Positions 23,658-30,158 of a stretch of DNA of 48,227 nt are shown in pieces. A model generated the notes under the pieces. The model searched no databases. It saw only the letters and a list, made by a program, of their open reading frames with translations, and had not been told where the DNA came from. A program made the translations under genes and the position numbers. This DNA is from an uncultured archaeon (lineage in GTDB: Archaea; Nanobdellota; Nanobdellia; Pacearchaeales; GW2011-AR1), in the NCBI GenBank assembly GCA_903866625.1, contig CAIPOI010000001.1:1-48227 (forward strand), written 5' to 3'. Position 1 is the stretch's first letter; every line of letters starts with the position of its first letter.

Positions 23658-24491
23658 TTATTTACTTATAACTTTATTAATCAGTTCTGCCATAACACCG
23701 ATAAATCTTTGAGCTTTATCTTGCCAGTCATCTATATTTTGACCACCAACATCTTTTATCTCTCCATGTTCTATACCCTTATATAAGGCAAATATTTCTC
23801 GGTACCATCCGATATATTTAACATCGAGTAAACCCTTATCAGCGAAATTTTCTTTTAATAGTACTGGTATATGTTCTGGGCTCGGAGGAGAAATTTTAGC
23901 AGCTATCAAAAGAGCATGACTTGAATCTACCATAGCCCAATAGATTCCTTCAATACTTGCTAATTCTGCTTGTTTACTTTTAACCAAATGTTGGGGTGCT
24001 CTCTGCAAACAAGTGTAAATTGCTTCAGGGGTAGGCTTTATTCTTCCTTGTTGAAGTAAAACTCTTAATGGTCTAAAGAAGCCTCCAAAATCTAATATTT
24101 CTTCACCATATCTTATCATATTGATTATAACAGGGTCTCCTCTTAAGAGTTCATCCCACCATGTAGTAAGTTTTATAGTATTAATATGAAGCTCTTTTTT
24201 GTATGGATTTGCAGTTATTATCTTTGCTAATTCCTCCCTATACCAACCAATTAGTTCTGTATCGAACTGAACAGAAGCATCATCTACTAAGATTATTAAA
24301 TCAATATCAGAATTATTTGTTGTTGTTTTTCTAACTGTTGAACCAAAAAGAATAACTGATTTGATTAACTTGTCAAATTTTTGATAAACTTTCTTTGCAA
24401 AATCTGTTGCAATATCCACCTCATTTAAAATATTTAAGGTAGGGAAGTCTTCAGAACTTATTCGTTTAGTTTTAGAACTTTTAGCACACAT
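23658..24491 (-). CDS. Nucleotidyltransferase-helical (HEPN-like) protein, short form
   Basis: The protein is 277 aa. The core SVILFGSTVRK and SDIDLIILVDD (Gly50-Ser51, Asp62, Asp64) is that of a minimal nucleotidyltransferase. The following helices (GRIKPTPEAIYTCLQ, LYKGIEHGEIKDVGG) match the same region of the 604-aa protein at 13298-15112, so the two are paralogues. The strand expected to hold the third carboxylate reads LHINTIKLT, with Asn there. In other archaea such modules act as toxin-antitoxin pairs; here both parts are fused. The start follows AGAGGAG, an unusually good ribosome binding site for this window. Confidence 0.75.
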   Translation of the reverse strand: MCAKSSKTKRISSEDFPTLNILNEVDIATDFAKKVYQKFDKLIKSVILFGSTVRKTTTNNSDIDLIILVDDASVQFDTELIGWYREELAKIITANPYKKELHINTIKLTTWWDELLRGDPVIINMIRYGEEILDFGGFFRPLRVLLQQGRIKPTPEAIYTCLQRAPQHLVKSKQAELASIEGIYWAMVDSSHALLIAAKISPPSPEHIPVLLKENFADKGLLDVKYIGWYREIFALYKGIEHGEIKDVGGQNIDDWQDKAQRFIGVMAELINKVISK

Positions 24492-24575
24492 CTTTATTCT
24501 CCTCTTTTTATAATATTATATGTTTTTAGGGTTTTAAAACCTTGTTAATTTATTTGGTTACTTAGTTATTCTTAA

Positions 24576-26441
24576 CTAACTCATAGGTGTCCCTGAAAAT
24601 CTTGAATCTTTGCCAGTGATCTGTCCACCAAGTTCAGTTGGCAGGCTTGAAAATCCTGCACCATAAATACTAAAATTATTCTCAGGTAACATTGTTCCGA
24701 ATCCTCCGAAATAACCGCCAGGAATCCCATAAAGCTGATTCCAACCCACATTTCCTCCGCCATACATAGGAGTACCCATACCCTGTAATGTTGGAACTAC
24801 CGGAGGATTATTTTTTCCACCAGGAGAAAAATACTGCCACCAATTTCCTGCTTCTATAATTTGCTTAACATTTTGAAAGCCTTCTTGGCCCTTGTTTAGT
24901 TTTTCCATAATTTCTTTCATAGGAACATTACCCATACCCATGGGAAGCTCTGTGTGCTCAAATCCAAAATTATCTGAGAGATGAACTTTTTTTACATAAG
25001 GAGCTATTTTTTCACTTTCTTTAACAATATCTCCACTCTCAAATCCATATCTTCTTAGCATATTAATATGCCCCACATCCCAAGTAGCACCGATTAATTT
25101 TTTAGCTTCTCTTTTTGCGTCTGCTTCAGATAAACCTTCACTTACTGCTTTTTTCACAAAGTTATTCTGGGCTTTTTCTATAACACTTCTAAGTTCTTCT
25201 CCAGTAGTAAGCAAAGAAGCTTGGGCTGGATGATTTTCTAAAGCTATTATTGGTGCAGCTTTACCTTTTTGTTCAAATTCTTTATAACCTCTCCAAGCAA
25301 GATTTGCGGTTGTTTCTGCAGATTTTTCTATAGCAAATTCTTTTATAGGTACATAAAGTTTTGGCTTTACTTTTTCTAAAATTCCAAGACCTTCTTCGAC
25401 TTTATCAGAAAATTGCATAAGTTTTTTGTCATCCATTTCATCAATCTTTTCACCATCTGTTAATTTCTTTATTTCTTGGGCATAATTAGCAAGTTTTTCT
25501 TGATCTTTAGCATCGGCTTTTTCATAAACATCGTCGTATAATTGTCTCATATTTCTATAAGACTCTCTAAGAAATAATTTTCCGTGTGTTAAGCTGTTTT
25601 GTGCTTCTTTTTCAGCTTTTTGAAACATTTCAAAATTTGTAGGGTCAACTTTTTTTATCTCTTGAATTTCTTCTTCAGTTTTTCCTGCTAAAGGATTGTT
25701 TTTTAAAAATTTTGCAGCTTCATGAATTTCTGCTCTTCCACGATTAGCAGAAAAGTTAACATTTGTTAGTGTAGACATCCAAGCATCTTCATTTAGTTTA
25801 TCTAACTCTTTTTTTGGATTAAATTCCACCTCTTTATTTCCACCTTCACTATCAAAAAATCTTTTTTCTTCTTTTAGTTGGCTGATTTTTCCATCAGATT
25901 GATTTATAAAAATCATGGATTTTGGCTTTGATTCAGATACTAGAATAGATTTTCCTTTTTGAGAAGAATCTTTAAACATAACTTCTGCGGAAGGTAGCCC
26001 TACTGAAGTTGCGTGGAAAGTAACTACGGTTCCCTTTGGATTTAATTCTTGACTTTTTCTAATAGAATCCCAAAGTTGTTCTTCTGCTCCTTGTTGAAGT
26101 GTTTTATCCCAACCCCTTTCAGTTATTCCTGTTGGGTCAATCATTGGAGCATGAAAAGTCATTTCTGCGCCAGTTAGTTTTGCTAATCTGTTTAATTCTT
26201 TAAAATGGTCTTTTGGGATAGACTCAAAAACACTTGGGTCTACTGTTCCGATTTCTAAATTTCTTATACCTGTATTAAGATTTTCTGAAGCATCTTTTAT
26301 TTGAGCCGCAGTTCTCGCATCTACCGCACTGCTTAATTGGGAGAAAGGCGTTCTTAGATTATTGCCATAACCAGAAAAAACATTGCTATAAGTAGGGTCA
26401 TTAGTATAAGATTTACCACCATAAAAATATTCGCTTGCCAT
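24576..26441 (-). CDS. Xylose isomerase-like TIM-barrel protein with Gly-rich tail
   Basis: The 621-aa protein has the pattern of AP-endonuclease-2/sugar-isomerase-like barrels split by a helical insert. TFHAPMIDPTG and GTVVTFHATS are early strands. Later strands PIIALENHP, GATWDVGHINMLRRYG and KKVHLSDNFGFEHTELPMG carry likely metal ligands (Glu, Asp, His). Residues ~200-370 form a charged helical insertion. The last ~80 residues are Gly/Pro/Tyr-rich (MYGGGNVGWNQLYGIPGGYF). Either a sugar isomerase/epimerase or an endonuclease IV-like role is possible. The leader AAAAGAGGAAC before the ATG is repeated before the gene at 27274-28836. Confidence 0.75.
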   Translation of the reverse strand: MASEYFYGGKSYTNDPTYSNVFSGYGNNLRTPFSQLSSAVDARTAAQIKDASENLNTGIRNLEIGTVDPSVFESIPKDHFKELNRLAKLTGAEMTFHAPMIDPTGITERGWDKTLQQGAEEQLWDSIRKSQELNPKGTVVTFHATSVGLPSAEVMFKDSSQKGKSILVSESKPKSMIFINQSDGKISQLKEEKRFFDSEGGNKEVEFNPKKELDKLNEDAWMSTLTNVNFSANRGRAEIHEAAKFLKNNPLAGKTEEEIQEIKKVDPTNFEMFQKAEKEAQNSLTHGKLFLRESYRNMRQLYDDVYEKADAKDQEKLANYAQEIKKLTDGEKIDEMDDKKLMQFSDKVEEGLGILEKVKPKLYVPIKEFAIEKSAETTANLAWRGYKEFEQKGKAAPIIALENHPAQASLLTTGEELRSVIEKAQNNFVKKAVSEGLSEADAKREAKKLIGATWDVGHINMLRRYGFESGDIVKESEKIAPYVKKVHLSDNFGFEHTELPMGMGNVPMKEIMEKLNKGQEGFQNVKQIIEAGNWWQYFSPGGKNNPPVVPTLQGMGTPMYGGGNVGWNQLYGIPGGYFGGFGTMLPENNFSIYGAGFSSLPTELGGQITGKDSRFSGTPMS

Positions 26442-26479
26442 GTTCCTCTTTTATCTTCGATTAATAAGTATTCTGCGCT

Positions 26480-27214
26480 TTAAAAAATCTCTCTTTTCTT
26501 CTTTTTAGATTGAAATGGTAGATTATGTTCTTCTTTTTCTTGTTCTTTTCTTTCTTCTTGCATTTTTGCAAATCTATTAAACGATTCAGGATTCATGGGG
26601 TTTTCTTGGGTTCTATGACTCCAAGTGTCTCTTGTTCCGAGGTTATCTGCAAATGGATTGAAAACTCTATTTTCCCTTCTATCCTCATTAAGAAAAGTTG
26701 AAGAAGCTATATTCATAGTGTTATATCCATTATCCCCTGAAGTATAGTTAGAAGAAGCAGAGTAAGAAAGTGAGGAGCTCGAGTAAGGATTTTGATTGTT
26801 GGTAAGTGTGGGGTTTGTTGAATTAATTGTATTTGTCTGTGAATTTGCAGCAGTAAATTGGGCTGCAGTAGATTCAAGAGTATTTTCTTCGGATAGAATA
26901 TTAGAGGTTATATCATTATTAAAGTGGTTTGTTTGATTTTCATCTATAGGAATTAAAGGCGAAATGTTTCTAATATTTTTGTTTTTATTTTCGTCTTCTT
27001 CTCTAGATTCCAAAGTTTCGTGGAACTCTTGGTCTATATTTGTTTCTTTTTTAATATCCGAATCTTCTTCTGTTTTTTTATCCTGTTTTTGCTCTTTTTC
27101 AAGTTTTTTTATGGGTTTTTCTTCTAATTTGATGACTCTCTTAAGTTCTTCTAAGAGTTTTTGCTTTTTCTCTTCCTTAGTTTTTTTAGTTGTATTTTTT
27201 GTGATTTTTTTCAT
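26480..27214 (-). CDS. Low-complexity, probably disordered protein (244 aa)
   Basis: The N-terminal ~65 residues are Lys/Glu-rich and likely coiled coil (KEEKKQKLLEELKRVIKLEE). The middle is Asn/Ser/Thr-rich and unstructured. The C-terminus is charged and basic (KEEHNLPFQSKKKKREIF). No enzymatic motif. It lies between the TIM-barrel gene and the 520-aa gene on the same strand and may be an adaptor for them; that is inference from position. Confidence 0.6.
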   Translation of the reverse strand: MKKITKNTTKKTKEEKKQKLLEELKRVIKLEEKPIKKLEKEQKQDKKTEEDSDIKKETNIDQEFHETLESREEDENKNKNIRNISPLIPIDENQTNHFNNDITSNILSEENTLESTAAQFTAANSQTNTINSTNPTLTNNQNPYSSSSLSYSASSNYTSGDNGYNTMNIASSTFLNEDRRENRVFNPFADNLGTRDTWSHRTQENPMNPESFNRFAKMQEERKEQEKEEHNLPFQSKKKKREIF

Positions 27215-27273
27215 ATTGTTCTTAAGATAGACTCATTAATAAATTTTTAGAAACCTTAGAGCTTTTGAAATAA

Positions 27274-28836
27274 TTATACCTGCTCTTTAGTAGAAGGCAT
27301 ACCATGGGACTTCTTATAAACATCATACACTGCATAAGCAGATTTAGCAGCATTTTTCTTTGCAATTTCTCTAACCATGCTTTCTGCGTAGTTGTCTGGT
27401 TTTAAACCTTCTTTTATTTTTGCTTCTTTTTGGGATTCATCTTCTGCTTTTCTCTCTTCTTTGGTTTTTTTCTTTATTCCGAATAATGCAGCGAATGGAT
27501 TTATATCTCCTTCTTCTTTTTCTTCTTTTTTGGGTTTATCAGGAACACCTTTCAGATAGTGATCTATATCATTCTGTATCTCTTTTAAAGAATCTTGGGT
27601 AGCTCCTTGAACCAAATTAAGAGATTGATTTAAATCTGCTTGATCTAATTTTTCTTTTAACATTGCTATTTCTTGTTTGGTTAGCGCATAACCCATAAAA
27701 GAAGCATCAACTCTGCCACCAAAAGTATAGTGCTGGTCTGCTCTTTGAGGTATTCCTCTAAATTTTAAATCGACAAATGTGCAAGCATAATATTCTCTGA
27801 TTTTTCCTTTTTCAAGCCATCTTTTGAATTCTTCTGGGAGATTTTTATCAATAATTTCTTGGTCAACTTTAACACCATCAGTTTTCATAAGTGTTAGTTC
27901 AAGAATAATGGTATTAAATGCTTTTACTAATGCTGCACTAGAAGAATTCATCATTCTAAGTTCTTCAGCAGATTTTAGATAGGGTTTTGCCCATCTTGCA
28001 TAAAGTTTCAGTGAATCAACTTGACTCCTTAAATAAGCTCTTTCTATATTAAATCTTTTTCTTAGCTCATCTTCACTTAAATCTTTCCATTTTTGGAATT
28101 CTAAAAATCTTTGCTCGAGAATTCTTTTTACTCTTTCATTTAAATCTAGACCGCCGTCTTCAGGTTTTTTTGTTATCTGTTCTAAATTTGAAGCAACCAT
28201 AAAAGCATCTATAAGAGTAGCAAAACTCGCTTGAGAAAAAGCCATAGCTTTTATGCTTGTATTTCCTCTCTTGATATCTACGTTATCTAACCAAGTTTGC
28301 TTTAAGGCAAGTAAACCTGCTTCGGATTTGGACTTATCTTTATCACGAGCAGCATCATAATCGCCTAATCTTATCTCAAATTGTCTTAAATCATAAATTA
28401 TATTTATTATACTTTTTATTAAAACTCCTATAGTTTGCATAACTTTCATACCTTCTTCTTGCATTCTTGTTGCTTTACCCATTAACTCTGAAAAGTGCCC
28501 TGAACCTGGTGAAGATTGAAAATTATCTACAAGTTTTTCGGTTCTATCCGGACCCAAAAAATCAAGAATCCAAAAATAAACTGGTTCTAAGGTTTCATAA
28601 GGAGAATTATAGATTAAATTATATTTTTTTAGAGGTTTTGGTTTTACTTTATCTACTGCTGCCCAAAACTGATTTGATTTTAAAAGTTTTTTTACATCAC
28701 TTTTATTATCTGAATATAAATCAGGATTGATAGCCCCAATAATTTTACTTATTAAATAGATATTTTTATCACGAGCGCTTGCTTCATCCTTTTCAAATTT
28801 TGCTTTTTCTTCTGGAGATATTTCTTTTTCAGCCAT
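27274..28836 (-). CDS. Large helical orphan protein (520 aa)
   Basis: Mostly alpha-helical with repeated charged helices (RVKRILEQRFLEFQKWKDLS). A central part is richer in strands (YYACTFVDLKFRGIPQRADQ). A Lys/Glu-rich linker near 420-465 surrounds a DINPFAALFGI patch. No membrane helix is convincing. The ATG follows AAAAGAGGAAC, the same leader sequence as for the TIM-barrel gene. It is the first gene of a leftward run that reaches 23658. No family recognised. Confidence 0.7.
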   Translation of the reverse strand: MAEKEISPEEKAKFEKDEASARDKNIYLISKIIGAINPDLYSDNKSDVKKLLKSNQFWAAVDKVKPKPLKKYNLIYNSPYETLEPVYFWILDFLGPDRTEKLVDNFQSSPGSGHFSELMGKATRMQEEGMKVMQTIGVLIKSIINIIYDLRQFEIRLGDYDAARDKDKSKSEAGLLALKQTWLDNVDIKRGNTSIKAMAFSQASFATLIDAFMVASNLEQITKKPEDGGLDLNERVKRILEQRFLEFQKWKDLSEDELRKRFNIERAYLRSQVDSLKLYARWAKPYLKSAEELRMMNSSSAALVKAFNTIILELTLMKTDGVKVDQEIIDKNLPEEFKRWLEKGKIREYYACTFVDLKFRGIPQRADQHYTFGGRVDASFMGYALTKQEIAMLKEKLDQADLNQSLNLVQGATQDSLKEIQNDIDHYLKGVPDKPKKEEKEEGDINPFAALFGIKKKTKEERKAEDESQKEAKIKEGLKPDNYAESMVREIAKKNAAKSAYAVYDVYKKSHGMPSTKEQV

Positions 28837-28906
28837 GTTCCTCTTTTTCTTTTATATCTTTTTATAGAGGAATTAGAAGTTTTTAAAGGTTAAGATTTAA
28901 AAGTGA

Positions 28907-29143
28907 TTAAGCAAATTTACAACTTACAGAATCGCATTCATGAGTTTCACAACTACTTGAAGGAGGATTATACTCACAAGAACAATGGGGATCGCAATTA
29001 CATTCTGTGTCACACTTACAATGACTAGAACAAAAGGTTCTTTCATCTAAAGTGTCTTTAGAGTGGCCTATTCTTAAAGAACCTGCTATGTCTAAAGAAT
29101 CTGATGGTTTTACACTTTCTAATCTATAGTTTGGTTTTTCCAT
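28907..29143 (-). CDS. Putative RiPP precursor 1, Cys-rich peptide (78 aa, 10 Cys)
   Basis: The leader MEKPNYRLESVKPSDSLDIA and on to DERTF is followed by a core with Cys at 38, 42, 44, 48, 50, 54, 56, 65, 70 and 75. The run 42-56 has the spacing C-x-C-x3-C-x-C-x3-C-x-C. Start 29143 is chosen because MEKPNYRLES matches the start of the peptide at 29609-29806; the longer frame overlaps the upstream gene. It is the most distal of five precursor genes behind the radical SAM gene. The leader DNA is 104/107 identical to that of precursor 4. Alternative: a metallothionein-like metal-binding peptide. Confidence 0.75.
   Translation of the reverse strand: MEKPNYRLESVKPSDSLDIAGSLRIGHSKDTLDERTFCSSHCKCDTECNCDPHCSCEYNPPSSSCETHECDSVSCKFA
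29037..29143 (-). repeat. Leader duplication, copy A (partner at 29700-29806)
   Basis: This 107-bp block encodes the leader of precursor 1 and is repeated at 29700-29806 with three substitutions by my count. Similarity stops at the core. The break at the leader/core junction points to duplication followed by replacement or fast divergence of the core. Confidence 0.85.
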
Positions 29144-29144
29144 T

Positions 29145-29366
29145 TTAAGTTTGAAAACAAGAACAAGGATCATACTCGCAGCCGCAGTGGCTTCTGCAAT
29201 CTAAATCGCAATTGCAATTTGAAAAACGCTTATTAGGTGGATTAAATGTCCTTTCGGCTACTCCTTCCCAAGTGTTTCCTAGTTGAATTTTACTTTTAAT
29301 TTCTTTAGAGCCCACTAACAGAAGTAAACTTTCTAGTCTATAATCTGGTTTTGTTTGAGTATTCAT
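29145..29366 (-). CDS. Putative RiPP precursor 2, Cys-rich peptide (73 aa, 7 Cys)
   Basis: Starts MNTQTKPDYRLES, sharing KPxYRLES with precursors 1 and 4. The leader middle is unlike theirs (LLLLVGSKEIKSKIQLG). A shortened AERTF motif precedes the core, and Cys are at 51, 53, 57, 61, 63, 68 and 70. The upstream in-frame extension is rejected because it lies in precursor 3. The ATG is preceded by AAACTAAAAACAAT, nearly the same as before precursor 3, with no Shine-Dalgarno sequence. Confidence 0.75.
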   Translation of the reverse strand: MNTQTKPDYRLESLLLLVGSKEIKSKIQLGNTWEGVAERTFNPPNKRFSNCNCDLDCRSHCGCEYDPCSCFQT

Positions 29367-29373
29367 ATTGTTT

Positions 29374-29574
29374 TTAGTTTGAATAGCACATGGGCCGGTA
29401 ACCATGGCATTCACAAGCAGCATTGCAAGTACAAACCCCATCACAAGAGCAATGACTTCTTTCTTCAAGCTTTCTTGAAGTAGGTTTTACTTGAAATAAA
29501 CTTAATATCCCTGTTTGAATATCTGCGCTTCTCGTATCGGTTAATCTGTAGTTGGGTCTATTTGATTTGTTCAT
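29374..29574 (-). CDS. Putative RiPP precursor 3, Cys-rich peptide (66 aa, 7 Cys)
   Basis: Starts MNKSNRPNYRLTD with the RPxYRL form of the shared motif. The leader ends LEERS and the core is HCSCDGVCTCNAACECHGYR plus a final Cys63. Cys fall at 42, 44, 48, 50, 54, 56 and 63; the first six positions are identical to those of precursor 1 although the sequence between them differs. It ends 7 nt before the ATG of precursor 2. Confidence 0.75.
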   Translation of the reverse strand: MNKSNRPNYRLTDTRSADIQTGILSLFQVKPTSRKLEERSHCSCDGVCTCNAACECHGYRPMCYSN

Positions 29575-29608
29575 ATTATTTTTAGTTTATTTTTATTTAA
29601 GAGTTTTT

Positions 29609-29806
29609 CTATACTGAATAACATTTTTTGTGTTGTTCACAATCATCATTTTCGCAGTTACACTGAGGATTACAGCTACAATCTTTTGTAAAACAAAAAG
29701 TTCTTTCGTCTAAAGTGTCTTTAGAGTGGCCTATTCTTAAAGAACCTGCTATGTCTAAAGAATCTGATGCTTTTACACTCTCTAATCTATAGTTTGGTTT
29801 TTCCAT
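29609..29806 (-). CDS. Putative RiPP precursor 4, Cys-rich peptide (65 aa, 7 Cys)
   Basis: The leader is identical to precursor 1 except Ala for Pro at residue 12. The core after DERTF has Cys at 38, 43, 45, 49, 51, 56 and 62 (DCSCNPQCNCENDDC). The sharp contrast between near-identical leader and different core is typical of RiPP precursor families. The ATG comes 6 nt after the stop of precursor 5. Confidence 0.78.
   Translation of the reverse strand: MEKPNYRLESVKASDSLDIAGSLRIGHSKDTLDERTFCFTKDCSCNPQCNCENDDCEQHKKCYSV
29700..29806 (-). repeat. Leader duplication, copy B (partner at 29037-29143)
   Basis: Encodes the leader of precursor 4. Only three bases differ from copy A, one of them changing Pro12 to Ala. 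Confidence 0.85.
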
Positions 29807-29812
29807 GTTTTA

Positions 29813-30157
29813 TTAGTCCGATTTACAAATCCTCCCTGCGCTATCACAATAACAGCCAGATTCAAAAGGGCCGCAATCGTTGCAGCTATTATCGTCGCAG
29901 GAACAAGCGCTCTCACATCTACAATCATTATCACAGAAACAATGACTGCAAGATTCTTTCTTTTGAGTATTGCATGTGCAGCTTTTTTCAGAATCACAAG
30001 AGCATTCGGGACTACAACTATCTTTATGAAAAAAACAAAAAGTTCTTTCATCAGTTCTTTCTGAAAAAGTTCTTAGTTGTAGTGTGCTAGTTATAGCATT
30101 TCTTCCTTCTGTCGAAGTTTTAGGAAGTCTATAACTTGGTTTTGTTGAATATTTCAT
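29813..30157 (-). CDS. Putative RiPP precursor 5, long Cys-rich peptide (114 aa, 18 Cys)
   Basis: Starts MKYSTKPSYRLPKTS with the KPxYRL motif and reaches DERTF at about 36-40. The core is about twice the usual length, with 18 Cys including two blocks of C-x-C-x3/5-C-x-C spacing (ECSCDSEKSCTC and HCFCDNDCRCESACSC). It is the first gene after the maturase; the ATG lies 1 nt beyond the maturase stop codon, so translation is probably coupled. Confidence 0.78.
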   Translation of the reverse strand: MKYSTKPSYRLPKTSTEGRNAITSTLQLRTFSERTDERTFCFFHKDSCSPECSCDSEKSCTCNTQKKESCSHCFCDNDCRCESACSCDDNSCNDCGPFESGCYCDSAGRICKSD

Positions 30158-30158
30158 G

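Noticed and set aside
26480-28836. NPFA short motif present in both the disordered protein and the 520-aa protein
   Set aside because: Four residues are too few to separate from chance in low-complexity, charged sequence.
29144-29173. Longer start for precursor 1 (MILVLVFKLK before MEKPNYRL)
   Set aside because: The extension overlaps precursor 2, while MEKPNYRLES matches precursor 4 exactly at its start.
29367-29468. Longer start for precursor 2 that would give it a hydrophobic signal-like N-terminus
   Set aside because: The extra residues come from reading precursor 3 in another frame; KPDYRLES right after ATG 29366 fits the family.
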